Source of the DNA: CAZCCC01 sp964497245
GTDB taxonomy: Bacteria; Patescibacteriota; Patescibacteriia; Buchananbacterales; UBA6539
DNA length: 43,549 nucleotides
Direction: 5' to 3'
NCBI GenBank assembly: GCA_964497245.1
Contig: CAZCCC010000008.1
Location: 1 to 43,549 of the forward strand
The notes beneath the pieces were generated by a model. It was not told the origin of the DNA. It ran no database searches and saw only the letters and a program-made list of their open reading frames with translations. The position numbers were made by a program, and so were the translations under genes. Of this stretch, positions 8,382 through 16,874 are shown in pieces (positions within the stretch are counted from its first letter, which is position 1; the number at the start of each line of letters is the position of its first letter).

Positions 8382-9425
8382 ATGAGTTTCTTTATAACGA
8401 GGATATTTTTTTTAACGGCAGTTTCTTTTATGCTTACTTTGGCTTGGACTCCGTTTCTAACCCATATTCTATATAAATATCGTTTAGGCAAGGGCATCAG
8501 AGATGCAAAAGAAGCCCCGATTTTTGCTTCAATGCACCAAAAGAAGGCCGGCACCCCGACTATGGGTGGAGTTTTGATTTGGGGAACAACTTTATTTTTA
8601 ATCTTTTTGTTTTTTTATCTTGATAAGATCTTTAACAATTGGTTTTCAGCCATTAATTTTTTATCGCGGAAGGAGACATTGCTTCCACTTGGAGCATTAA
8701 TCGCTTCTGCCTCTGTTGGATTAATTGACGATTTGTTTGATGTCTGGCGAATAGGCAAGGGAGGCGGAGGTTTGAGGATGCGCCATCGTTTTATAATTTA
8801 TGGGATGATTGCCATTGTCGGAGCCTGGTGGTTTTATTATAAGCTGGGTTGGGCCTCTCTCTATATTCCTTTTTTCGGACTTGTCAATATAGGTTTGTGG
8901 TATATTCCTTTTTTTATCCTAGTGATTATTTCTACCGCCCATTCAGTTAATTTGACAGATGGGCTTGACGGTTTGGCCGGAGGAACATTAATGTTTGCTT
9001 TCGGAAGCTATGGCGCAATCGCCTTTGCCCAGGGCCGTTATGATCTTGCGACTTTTTGCGGAGTAATAATTGGCGCACTTTTGGCATTTTTGTGGTTTAA
9101 TATCAACCCGGCCCGTTTTTTTATGGGTGATACCGGTTCAATGTCGCTTGGGGTGACGCTTGGGATAATTGCCATGCTTACCAATGCAGCTTTGCTTTTG
9201 CCGATTATCGGCTTTGTTTTTGTGATGGAAACATTCTCGGTAATTATTCAGACAATTTGGAAAAAATTATTAAAAAGAAAATTTTTTATATCTTCTCCGC
9301 TACATCATCATTTTGAGGCAATTGGCTGGCCGGAGCCGAAAATTGTCATGCGGTTTTGGGTAATTGCCGCGGTTACCTCAATTATTGGATTAATTTTATT
9401 TTTGGCAGACAGGGGATTAATGTAA
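8382..9425 (+). CDS. mraY: Phospho-N-acetylmuramoyl-pentapeptide transferase MraY
   Basis: The 347-residue product is the integral membrane enzyme that transfers phospho-MurNAc-pentapeptide from UDP to undecaprenyl phosphate, making lipid I. Visible family motifs are GTPTMGGVL near residue 59, the DD pair in LIDDLFDVW, NLTDGLDGLAGG, NPARFFMGDTGSMSLG with the catalytic Asp, and PLHHHFE near residue 308. About ten hydrophobic helices are present, and the length is normal. It lies 10 bases after the small membrane protein and about 120 bases before murD. The ATG at 8382 has no SD site. Confidence 0.97.
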   Translation: MSFFITRIFFLTAVSFMLTLAWTPFLTHILYKYRLGKGIRDAKEAPIFASMHQKKAGTPTMGGVLIWGTTLFLIFLFFYLDKIFNNWFSAINFLSRKETLLPLGALIASASVGLIDDLFDVWRIGKGGGGLRMRHRFIIYGMIAIVGAWWFYYKLGWASLYIPFFGLVNIGLWYIPFFILVIISTAHSVNLTDGLDGLAGGTLMFAFGSYGAIAFAQGRYDLATFCGVIIGALLAFLWFNINPARFFMGDTGSMSLGVTLGIIAMLTNAALLLPIIGFVFVMETFSVIIQTIWKKLLKRKFFISSPLHHHFEAIGWPEPKIVMRFWVIAAVTSIIGLILFLADRGLM

Positions 9426-9546
9426 AAAAATACAAAAAGTAAATAAATGTCTTTCGTCATTTCATCCCGATTGCGTGGGGTTCTAAATGGTTGGTTATCG
9501 AATAAATTCTTCAAAGGCCTACAGTGGTTGATTAGTAATATAATTT

Positions 9547-11085
9547 ATGTCAAATAATTTAAAAAATAAAAAAGTTACAGTCATGGGCTTGGGGCTTCAT
9601 GGCGGGGGAGTTGCTTGCGTTAATTGGCTGGCAAAGCAAGGTGCAAAAGTTACTGTAACCGATTTAAAAACAAAAAAAGATCTTAGGCTTTCGGTTGACA
9701 AGGTAATAAAAGGAAAAGATGTTAAATTTGTTTTTGGGAAGCATCATCAGTCCGATTTTAAAAAAGCCGACTTAATAGTTCAAAATCCCGGCGTACCCAG
9801 GGAATCAGAATATTTGAAAATTGCCAAAAAAGCCAACGTTCCAATTGAAAACGAAGCCAGTTTGTTTTTTAAATACTGTCCGGCAAAGATTATAGGGGTA
9901 ACAGGAACTAGAGGAAAATCCACAACTTCAAGCTTAATTTATGAAATATTAAGGGTTTCTTCTTTTTGTCACCCTGAGTCTAGCAGCCGAGTTTGCGAGA
10001 TGCCGAAACAAGTTCGGCATGACAAAAAGAAAGTAAAAGCTAAAGTCTGGCTGGCCGGACTGCCGCAGAAGCCGATGCTGGAAATTTTAGACAAGGCAAG
10101 AAAAAATGATCTAGTGATTTTGGAGCTTTCGTCTTGGCAGCTGGAAATTTTGGGTGAAAATAAATTAAGTCCTGAGGTGGCGGTTTTTACCAATATTTAT
10201 CCGGATCACCTTAATCGCTATTCTGGAATGAAAGAATATATCGCGGCAAAGAAAAATATTTTTATGTGGCAGAACAGTAGCGGATTTTCAATTTTAAACC
10301 TTGATAACTTTGAAACCAAAAAGGCGGGAGAAAGCGTAAAAGGACAGAGGTTTTGGTTTTCTAAAAAATATTTTTCGGAACAAAATGGAGTTTTTTTGGA
10401 CGGCGATATTATTTGTTTTCGGCGCGATGGCCAAGTAAGTAGGTTGGCAGACCGCAAATCAATTAAATTGGCCGGCCGGCATAATTTGGAAAATATTCTA
10501 GCCGCTTTGTCCGTTGCCGGAATATTTAAGATTAAGTCAAATTCCATAAGGAAAGTCTTGGCTGATTTTTCCGGGTTGCCCGGCAGAATTGAACTTATCA
10601 GAGAAATTAATGGCATTGAATATATCAATGATACAACGGCAACGACTCCTGACGGTGCCATAGCCGCCATACAGTCTTTAAGCCAAAAAAACAATATCCG
10701 CCCCTTGCGGACAAAAAAGCAAAAAAATATTATTTTAATAGCCGGCGGAGATACAAAAAATATTCCTGATAAAAAATATGAAGAACTATCAAGATTTGTA
10801 AGGCAAAAATGCAAAGCAGTTATTTTATTTTCCGGAAAAGGAAGCGATCAATTTTCAGCAGGACTGAAAAAAAATAATTTCAGGCCTTTGATTTCAAAAG
10901 CTAACACCATGCTTAAGGCAATAACTATTGCTAAAAGCTTTGCAGAAGCCGGTGATATAATATTGCTTTCTCCGGCCTGTTCAAGCTTTAACCTGTTTAA
11001 GAATGAATTTGACCGAGGCCGGCAATTTAATGAAATCGTAAATTATTCATCATTATCAAATGAGAAAAAAAATATTCGGGATTAA
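9547..11085 (+). CDS. murD: UDP-N-acetylmuramoylalanine-D-glutamate ligase MurD
   Basis: The 512-residue product adds D-Glu to UDP-MurNAc-L-Ala in the cytoplasm. The Rossmann N-domain begins KKVTVMGLGLHGGG. The ATP loop is GVTGTRGKSTTSS near residue 120, the metal/DHLxR segment is NIYPDHLNRY, the central segment is YINDTTATTPDGAIAA, and the C-domain shows LIAGGDTKN and LLSPACSSFNLFKNEFDRG. It is longer than the usual 440-460 residues. Part of the excess is an in-frame palindromic element at 9962-10029, encoding residues about 139-161 just after the P-loop helix. The last 26 bases overlap ftsW. About 120 bases before it hold no clear promoter, so expression is probably from upstream. Confidence 0.95.
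   Translation: MSNNLKNKKVTVMGLGLHGGGVACVNWLAKQGAKVTVTDLKTKKDLRLSVDKVIKGKDVKFVFGKHHQSDFKKADLIVQNPGVPRESEYLKIAKKANVPIENEASLFFKYCPAKIIGVTGTRGKSTTSSLIYEILRVSSFCHPESSSRVCEMPKQVRHDKKKVKAKVWLAGLPQKPMLEILDKARKNDLVILELSSWQLEILGENKLSPEVAVFTNIYPDHLNRYSGMKEYIAAKKNIFMWQNSSGFSILNLDNFETKKAGESVKGQRFWFSKKYFSEQNGVFLDGDIICFRRDGQVSRLADRKSIKLAGRHNLENILAALSVAGIFKIKSNSIRKVLADFSGLPGRIELIREINGIEYINDTTATTPDGAIAAIQSLSQKNNIRPLRTKKQKNIILIAGGDTKNIPDKKYEELSRFVRQKCKAVILFSGKGSDQFSAGLKKNNFRPLISKANTMLKAITIAKSFAEAGDIILLSPACSSFNLFKNEFDRGRQFNEIVNYSSLSNEKKNIRD
9962..10029. repeat. Palindromic mini-element inserted in murD
   Basis: This is a 68-base element with perfect 10-base terminal inverted repeats, CTTTTTGTCA at 9962-9971 and TGACAAAAAG at 10020-10029. 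An inner hairpin is formed by ATGCCGAA (10000-10007) and TTCGGCAT (10013-10020). It lies wholly inside murD without breaking the frame and encodes a CHPES...VRHDK-type peptide. Organisation and peptide resemble the protein-coding palindromic elements described in Rickettsia (RPE), but the relationship is inferred only. Confidence 0.75.
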
Positions 11086-12223
11086 AAAAAGAAGCGGTCT
11101 TGGAAAGATAAGCAATTCTTTATCATCCAGCGCTTTAAAAAAACCCGATTATTATTTAATTGGAGTGATTTTTGTTATAGCGATTTTCGGATTAGTAATG
11201 CTCAGTTCGGCAAGCAGTATTGAGTCTTTCCGCCGTTTTGGCAACGCTTATCAGATATTCTGTTCGCAGTTTTTGAAAGGGTTTTTACCGGGCATCATTC
11301 TTTTTTTCTTCTTTTTTAAAGTTGACTATAAACACTGGGAGAAATTTTCCGTTCCGTTTTTTATTATCTCGGTAATTCTGCTTATTTTGGTTTTTATTCC
11401 GGGAATACGAGCCGGATATGGAACCGCTAAAAGGTGGATTAATATCGCCGGTGTTAATTTTCAGCCGGCAGAAGTGGTTAAATTATTTTTAATTCTGTCT
11501 TTTTCCGGATGGCTTTCTTATCGCGGAACAGAAGCAAATCGTAATTTCTGGAATGGCCTGATGCCTTTTTTGTTTTTTTTAGGGATTGTTTCCGGATTGA
11601 TAATCCTGCAGCCTGATATCGGAACCCTGGCGGCAATTATTGTAATTTCTTTATGTATTTTTTTTGTCGCCGGAGGTCGTTTATCGCATATTTTCGGAGT
11701 AGGTCTGCTTGGATTAGGCGCTTTGGCAATTTTAATAATTCGGGCTCCTTATAGATTGGCGCGGCTAACGACTTTTTTCCAACCCGATTTTGACCCGCAG
11801 GGAATAGGTTACCATATTAACAATGCAATTTTGGCAATCGGCTCAGGAGGCTGGCTTGGCTTGGGTTTTGGCCAGTCCCGCCAGAAATTTGCTTATTTGC
11901 CGGAAGTGATAGGTGATTCGATTTTTGCCGTAATCGCTGAAGAGCTTGGCTTTATTTTTTCAGCTTTATTGATAATTTTATTTTTATTTTTAGCTTGGCG
12001 TGGCTTTTTATTGGCAAAAAATACCAGCAGTGATTACGCCAGACTGATTACCGTAGGAATTATATCGTGGTTTGTTTTTCAAGCTTTTTTTAATATAGCG
12101 GCAATGGTTGCTCTAATGCCTTTAACGGGCATCCCTTTGCCTTTTATCAGTTACGGCGGAACTTCGCTGGCAGTATCTCTGGCTGCTGCCGGAATTTTGG
12201 CTAATATATCGCGCCATACTTAA
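11060..12223 (+). CDS. ftsW: SEDS peptidoglycan polymerase/divisome protein FtsW
   Basis: The 387-residue product is a ten-helix SEDS-family protein that polymerises lipid II during septal synthesis. Signatures are GTAKRWINIAGVNFQPAEVVK near residue 123, GYHINNAILAIGSGGWLGLG near 250, LPEVIGDSIFAVIAEELGF, and PLTGIPLPFISYGGTSL near the C-terminus, the FtsW/RodA/SpoVE signature. The position between murD and murG is the classic dcw arrangement and favours FtsW over RodA. The start overlaps murD by 26 bases, implying coupling. A basic cytoplasmic N-tail of about 30 residues precedes helix 1. Confidence 0.93.
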   Translation: MRKKIFGIKKRSGLGKISNSLSSSALKKPDYYLIGVIFVIAIFGLVMLSSASSIESFRRFGNAYQIFCSQFLKGFLPGIILFFFFFKVDYKHWEKFSVPFFIISVILLILVFIPGIRAGYGTAKRWINIAGVNFQPAEVVKLFLILSFSGWLSYRGTEANRNFWNGLMPFLFFLGIVSGLIILQPDIGTLAAIIVISLCIFFVAGGRLSHIFGVGLLGLGALAILIIRAPYRLARLTTFFQPDFDPQGIGYHINNAILAIGSGGWLGLGFGQSRQKFAYLPEVIGDSIFAVIAEELGFIFSALLIILFLFLAWRGFLLAKNTSSDYARLITVGIISWFVFQAFFNIAAMVALMPLTGIPLPFISYGGTSLAVSLAAAGILANISRHT

Positions 12224-12250
12224 TTTAGAGTTAAATAGTAAATAACCAAA

Positions 12251-12279
12251 TTGATTTTTTAGCCTAAATTTGTTATTTT
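12251..12279 (+). promoter_or_regulatory. Possible promoter upstream of murG
   Basis: TTGATT (12251-12256) and TATTTT (12274-12279) are separated by 17 bases in the AT-rich spacer between ftsW and murG. In DNA this AT-rich, such matches arise by chance, so this is only a candidate for an internal operon promoter. Confidence 0.3.
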
Positions 12280-12324
12280 ATTAATGCAAACATAAAAGTT
12301 TTTAAATCGCAATTTTTAAAATAT

Positions 12325-13371
12325 ATGAAAATAATATTATCTGGAGGAGGAACAATGGGATCAGTAAGTCCGCTGCTAGCGATTTATGAAGAAATTAAAA
12401 GAAATGATCCTAATTCTGAATTTCTCTGGGTGGCAACCAGAAACGGCCCCGAGTCAAGCTTGATTTCAGAATATAATATTCCAATCAAAAAGATATATTG
12501 CGGAAAATTTCGCCGTTATTTCAGTATGAAGAATTTTTTAGATCCGTTTTTTATCATATTGGGGTTTTTTCAGTCATTATTTTTAATAATCCGTTTTAAG
12601 CCGCAGGCGATAATTTCAGCTGGCGGTTTTGTTTCCGTTCCTTTGGTTTGGGCGGGGTTTTTGTTGCGGCGGCCGAGTTTAATACATCAGCAAGATGTTA
12701 TTCCGGGACTTGCCAATAAGTTAATGGCTCCATTTGCCGATATTATAACAGTCACTTTCAAAAAATCGCTTGATAATTTTCCCAAGAATAAAACCGCATT
12801 GGTCGGTAATCCTTTTCGGGCCGAAATATTAAAAGGGAATAAGCAGGAGGCTTTTAATTTTTTCAATTTAGAACCGGATTTGCCTGTAATTTTAATAACC
12901 GGAGGAGGTACAGGAGCTTTGAATATAAATAATTTAGTTTTAAAAAGTTTAAACCAGTTGGTTAATTTTTGTCAGATTATTCATTTGACCGGCGGAAAAG
13001 TTGATCAAATTGCTCAGCATTCCCGTTATCACAGCTTTGATTTTTTGACCGGGCAGTTAAAAAATGCTTATGCCGCTTCTGACTTAGTGGTAAGCAGAGC
13101 GGGAATGCAAAGTTTGACAGAACTTGCCGCTTTAAGGAAACCGTCAATAATTATTCCTATGCCGAAAAGCCACCAGGAAGCCAATGCAATTGAATTCAGC
13201 AAGAATAATGCGGCAATTGTCCTTTCTGAAAAGAATTTGAATCCCGATAAATTCTGCAAGGCGATAAAAGAGATTATTTTAAATAAATCGGAAATGGAAA
13301 ACCTCAGGCGCAATATTGCCAAATTATTGCCTCAGGATTCCGTTGTTAAGATTACTAAAATGATATTGTGA
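12325..13371 (+). CDS. murG: Lipid II-forming GlcNAc transferase MurG
   Basis: The 348-residue product is a GT-B enzyme adding GlcNAc to lipid I at the inner membrane face. The N-domain has the glycine loop SGGGTMGSVSPLLAI. The usual GGTGGH histidine is replaced by Ser13. Further signatures are AIISAGGFVSVPLVWAG, SLIHQQDVIPGLANK, the second loop LITGGGTGALNINN, and the UDP-GlcNAc-binding SRAGMQSLTELAALRKPSIIIPMPKSH (with E and Q preserved as SHQEANA). Length is normal. It starts about 100 bases after ftsW and ends one base before the patatin-like gene. No SD site is visible. Confidence 0.93.
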   Translation: MKIILSGGGTMGSVSPLLAIYEEIKRNDPNSEFLWVATRNGPESSLISEYNIPIKKIYCGKFRRYFSMKNFLDPFFIILGFFQSLFLIIRFKPQAIISAGGFVSVPLVWAGFLLRRPSLIHQQDVIPGLANKLMAPFADIITVTFKKSLDNFPKNKTALVGNPFRAEILKGNKQEAFNFFNLEPDLPVILITGGGTGALNINNLVLKSLNQLVNFCQIIHLTGGKVDQIAQHSRYHSFDFLTGQLKNAYAASDLVVSRAGMQSLTELAALRKPSIIIPMPKSHQEANAIEFSKNNAAIVLSEKNLNPDKFCKAIKEIILNKSEMENLRRNIAKLLPQDSVVKITKMIL

Positions 13372-13372
13372 T

Positions 13373-14245
13373 ATGTCCCTTAATTTCCAGACTAAGAAGA
13401 AGAAAGTAGGCCTTGCGATTTCCGGTGGTTGGATCAGAGCGATTTCAGCAATCGGAGTAATCCAAGTTTTGGAAGAAAACAATGTGCCGATTGATTTGGT
13501 TTCCGGGTGCAGCGCCGGCGGAGGCGTAGCCGCTGCTTATGCGTCCGGCAGTCTTGAAGAATTCAGGAATCGTTTTAGAAAAGGCAGCTGGAAAGATTAT
13601 TGGCGGATTATTTTTGAGCCGACTTTGCCAAAGGAAGGGCTGTTAAAAGGCAGAAGAACCAGAGATTTTTTTAAGGAATTCTTTGGACAAAAGGACTTTT
13701 CAGATTTGGATAAAAAACTATTTATAGCAGTTACTGATTTAAGCAGTCTTTTGCCGGTAATTATAGAAGACGGAAATTTGGTGGAGGCGGTTCAGGCAAG
13801 CGTGAGTGTTCCGGGAATGTTTGTTCCTGTGAAAAAAGAAGACAAAATATTTGCTGACGGTGGAAATTTCAATTTGATCCCTTCAGAAATTCTTTACCAG
13901 AGAGGGGCTGAATATGTTATTGCCACTGATTTGACCCAATCGCCCAATATTTTTAATAAAACTCTGGGCAGTATTAAAAAAGCTTTCGGCTATAAGCAAA
14001 AAAGTTTTGAAATTGGCGCCGGAAAAAATCCGAATATTTTGCGATTAATTTGGCGGGCGGCAAATTTATCAAGCACAAAAATTGATAATTTTTATTCACA
14101 GAATTATAATTATGATATTATTATCCGGCCGGATATATCAAGCGTTAAAAGGTGGCATGTAAATAAAATTGACTATTTAGTCCAGCAAGGCAGACAAGCC
14201 GCTTTGAAGTCATTAAATAAAATAAAAAAAGATTTAGAAATATGA
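13373..14245 (+). CDS. Patatin-like phospholipase inside the mur cluster
   Basis: The 290-residue product has the patatin fold of bacterial lipid acyl hydrolases (RssA/YlbK-like). Its signatures are an oxyanion loop at SGGWIRAISAIGV, the nucleophile elbow GCSAGG with Ser47, and the catalytic Asp in the DGG motif ADGGNFNLIP (Asp162). The W in SGGWIR replaces the more usual G or A. No signal peptide is visible, so it is probably cytoplasmic or peripheral at the membrane. It starts one base after murG and overlaps murC by 4 bases (ATGA), so it is cotranslated with lipid II genes. A role in lipid turnover linked to wall growth is inference. Confidence 0.88.
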   Translation: MSLNFQTKKKKVGLAISGGWIRAISAIGVIQVLEENNVPIDLVSGCSAGGGVAAAYASGSLEEFRNRFRKGSWKDYWRIIFEPTLPKEGLLKGRRTRDFFKEFFGQKDFSDLDKKLFIAVTDLSSLLPVIIEDGNLVEAVQASVSVPGMFVPVKKEDKIFADGGNFNLIPSEILYQRGAEYVIATDLTQSPNIFNKTLGSIKKAFGYKQKSFEIGAGKNPNILRLIWRAANLSSTKIDNFYSQNYNYDIIIRPDISSVKRWHVNKIDYLVQQGRQAALKSLNKIKKDLEI

Positions 14246-15639
14246 TTATCGACCCAAATAAGATCAAAAGGATCTATTTTATTGGAATAAAGGGGGTGGC
14301 AATGTCAGGGCTTGCCGTCATTTGTAAAGAAAAAGGAATGGAAGTTGCCGGTTCGGATGTGCCGGAAAAATTTATTACCGATAAAATTTTACAAAAAAAA
14401 AATATAAGTATTTTTGATGATTTTTCAGCCACTAATTTGGATTTTAATCCCGATCTTGTAGTTTTGGGCGCTTCTTGGAGCGAAAACAATGTAGAATTTA
14501 AAGAGGCTAAAAAAAGAAATATACCTTTCTTGACGGATTCAGAAATGAGAGGCGTTTTCAGCCGGGAGAAAGAAACAATTGCTGTAGCCGGAGTTCATGG
14601 TAAAACCACAACCACCAGTATGATTGCTTATTTGTTTAAACAATCCGGTCTAAATCCCAGCTTTTTAATCGGCACTGGTATTGTTTTTGATCTTGGTACC
14701 AATGCGGCATGGAACAGTCTTGGAAGGCATTTTATTGTTGAAGGAGATGAATATGCCAGAAGTAAGAAAGACAAAACTCCAAAATTTTTAGACCTAAGTC
14801 CAGATACTTCAGTTATTACCAGCTTGGAATGGGAACACGTTGATATTTATAAAGATATTGAAGAAATAAAAAAACCGTTCAGAAAGTTGATTGAAAAAAC
14901 GAAAGAAATAGTCATAGCCTGCGGAGATTGGCAGAGCATAAGGGAAATAACAGTTGGCTTCGAAAACAAAGTTACCACTTATGGTTTTGAAAAAAATAAT
15001 TTTTGGCAAGCTTATAATGTAAGACAAGAATTGGGAAAAACATTTTTTGATGCAAAAAAAGGAAAAACGGAACTTGGCACTTTTGAGCTCAGAGTGCACG
15101 GCGAACATAATGTTTTAAATGCTTTGGCAACCGTTATAACTGGTTTAAGTGAAGGAGTAAGGCTTGAAGAAATAAAAAATATTTTGAAAAAATTCAAAGG
15201 TGCTGAAAGAAGATTTAATGTATTGGAGGAAAAAGGGATTGTTTTTATTGATGATTATGCCCATCATCCCACCGAAATTAAAGCGACTTTAAAATCAGTT
15301 CGTCAATGCTATCCAAAGAATAAGATTTGGTGCGTTTTTCAGCCCCACATGGCTTCGCGGACCAAGGCGTTGTTTGAAGATTTTGCAAAAAGTTTTGAAA
15401 ATGCTGATAAAGTCGTTCTTGCTGATATTTTTGCTTCAGCCAGAGAAGAACAAACCGATGTCACCTCAAAAAAACTAGCTGAAAGGACTAAATTTTATCA
15501 TAAAGATGTAGTTTATGTCGGTGATCTAAACGAAACTTTGAATTATATCAAAGGTGAAATTAAACAAGGGATTGTTTTAGTGACAATGGGAGCAGGCGAT
15601 GTATATCGCATAAGAGATAAATTTTTGGCACATTGTTAA
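14242..15639 (+). CDS. murC: UDP-N-acetylmuramate-L-alanine ligase MurC
   Basis: The 465-residue product adds L-Ala to UDP-MurNAc, using ATP, in the cytoplasm. The N-domain begins KRIYFIGIKGVAMSGLA. The P-loop is VAGVHGKTTTTSMIAY near residue 115, the central motif is FIVEGDEYARSKK, and SLEWEHVDIYKD carries the metal-site HxD. GEHNVLNALATV and the C-domain IDDYAHHPTEIKATL and FQPHMASRTKAL complete the family pattern. Length is normal. The start overlaps the patatin gene by 4 bases and murB follows after 38 bases. It is preferred over the closely related Mpl by the standard MurC motifs and gene context. Confidence 0.95.
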   Translation: MIIDPNKIKRIYFIGIKGVAMSGLAVICKEKGMEVAGSDVPEKFITDKILQKKNISIFDDFSATNLDFNPDLVVLGASWSENNVEFKEAKKRNIPFLTDSEMRGVFSREKETIAVAGVHGKTTTTSMIAYLFKQSGLNPSFLIGTGIVFDLGTNAAWNSLGRHFIVEGDEYARSKKDKTPKFLDLSPDTSVITSLEWEHVDIYKDIEEIKKPFRKLIEKTKEIVIACGDWQSIREITVGFENKVTTYGFEKNNFWQAYNVRQELGKTFFDAKKGKTELGTFELRVHGEHNVLNALATVITGLSEGVRLEEIKNILKKFKGAERRFNVLEEKGIVFIDDYAHHPTEIKATLKSVRQCYPKNKIWCVFQPHMASRTKALFEDFAKSFENADKVVLADIFASAREEQTDVTSKKLAERTKFYHKDVVYVGDLNETLNYIKGEIKQGIVLVTMGAGDVYRIRDKFLAHC

Positions 15640-15677
15640 CAAGTCCAGTTTTTTTGTAATTTTAATATGTAATTTTT

Positions 15678-16646
15678 ATGATGAGCGAACTTAAACAAAA
15701 ATTAGGTGATGTTAAAGAAAACGAACCTTTGGCAAACCATACCACTTTTAAAATCGGCGGCCCGGCAAAATATTTTTATTTGGCGAAATCAAGTAGCGAC
15801 CTAATGAAGGCAGTTTATACCGCTGAAAGACTGGGATTGCAGTATTTTATTTTGGGTTGGGGAAGTAATCTGCTGATTTCTGATTCCGGATTTGACGGTT
15901 TATTGATAAAAGCCACAAGCGCTAATCTGTCTGTAAAAGGGGAAGAAATTTTTGCCGAGGCCGGAGTTAATTTAAGCCGGCTGGTGGGGGAGGCGGCAAG
16001 AAGCGGTTTAAGCGGTTTGGAGTTTGCCGCGGGGATTCCCGGAACAGTAGGCGGTGCAGCCAGAAATAATGCAGGCGCTTATGGTTCAAGTTTTGGAGAT
16101 CTTGTTTGTGGACTTGAAGTTTATCAGGACGGTAAAATAAAAAATTTAAGACATGAGGATATGCAATATCATTACCGAGACAGTATTTTAAAACATGGCA
16201 ATGGAATAATCACATCCGTTAAATTAAAATTAAAAAAAGGTGATCAGGTGAAAGTTCATCAAAAAGTAATGGAGATAATAAAGCAGAGGGTGCAGCGTCT
16301 GCCGATTGAGCCCAGTGCCGGATGTTTTTTTAAAAATGTTGAAGTGGATGATATAAAATCAGGCAAAGAAAGGATAATAAAAGAGCTTAATATTACCGAA
16401 TCTGAATGGCAGGAAATTACCAAATATGGGAAACTCCCTGTCGCTTTTATTTTTGAGAAACTGGGTTTGAAAGGCAAACAAATAGGCGGCTGTAAAATTT
16501 CAGAAAAACATGCGGCTTTTTTCATTAATTCCGGAGGTGCTAAGGCAGAACATGTCGTAATGATGGTCTCTGATTTAAAAATGAGAGTTAGAAATCAGCT
16601 TGGCATCCAGCTTCAAGAAGAAGTTCAGTATATCGGCTTTAATTAA
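15678..16646 (+). CDS. murB: UDP-N-acetylenolpyruvoylglucosamine reductase MurB
   Basis: The 322-residue FAD enzyme reduces UDP-GlcNAc-enolpyruvate to UDP-MurNAc with NADPH. Visible motifs are NHTTFKIGGPAKYF, the FAD-binding LGWGSNLLISD, GLEFAAGIPGTVGGAARNNAGAYG, the catalytic Arg region YHYRDSIL, and PSAGCFFKN. In the last, the general acid position is Cys216 instead of the Ser of E. coli MurB. LQEEVQYIG at the C-terminus supplies the conserved Glu. Size and the missing loop suggest the shorter type II class. It is last in the mur block and is followed by a palindromic repeat element. The chosen start gives MMSELKQ; the second Met is equally possible. Confidence 0.95.
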   Translation: MMSELKQKLGDVKENEPLANHTTFKIGGPAKYFYLAKSSSDLMKAVYTAERLGLQYFILGWGSNLLISDSGFDGLLIKATSANLSVKGEEIFAEAGVNLSRLVGEAARSGLSGLEFAAGIPGTVGGAARNNAGAYGSSFGDLVCGLEVYQDGKIKNLRHEDMQYHYRDSILKHGNGIITSVKLKLKKGDQVKVHQKVMEIIKQRVQRLPIEPSAGCFFKNVEVDDIKSGKERIIKELNITESEWQEITKYGKLPVAFIFEKLGLKGKQIGGCKISEKHAAFFINSGGAKAEHVVMMVSDLKMRVRNQLGIQLQEEVQYIGFN

Positions 16647-16653
16647 AAGTATA

Positions 16654-16856
16654 TTTTTTATTGGCGACGTAGAGCGAGTGAAACAAAAAATTAACAACTT
16701 TTTGTTTCCGAGCCGAGGAGCCCAGCCAAGCACCTATTTTATTGGTTGCAATTAAACCAAAAAACCTATTTAATTTTTTAAAAATTATTTAACGCTTTTA
16801 TTCATTGATACGTAAAATAGGTGCCGGGCACTCGCTATACCTCGCCAATAAAAAAA
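16654..16856. repeat. Long palindromic repeat element, copy 1
   Basis: This imperfect palindrome of about 203 bases fills the gap after murB. The ends are inverted copies, TTTTTTATTGGCGACGTAGA... from 16654 and its near-complement ending at 16856, which include the 22-base module at 16659-16680 (+) and 16829-16850 (-). An inner perfect pair is GCACCTATTTTA (16730-16741) and TAAAATAGGTGC (16813-16824). Smaller hairpins lie at 16681-16707 and 16742-16760. The right half and a CCGAGCCGAG block (16708-16717) recur at 21281-21375. Confidence 0.8.
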
Positions 16857-16873
16857 GGCGGATATTCTCCGTC
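16850..16873 (-). terminator. Rho-independent terminator of the receiver gene
   Basis: Read on the minus strand, GACGGA (16873-16868), a five-base loop and TCCGCC (16862-16857) form a hairpin with one mismatch, followed directly by seven T (16856-16850). The hairpin begins two bases after the stop codon of the receiver gene. Confidence 0.7.
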
Positions 16874-16874
16874 T

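Noticed and set aside
9538..9543. TATAAT directly before the murD ATG
   Set aside because: It is only three bases from the ATG and no -35 element lies 16-18 bases upstream.
10218..10814. 198-codon minus-strand open frame inside murD
   Set aside because: It is antisense to conserved MurD motifs and the peptide looks like translated complement with no recognisable domain.
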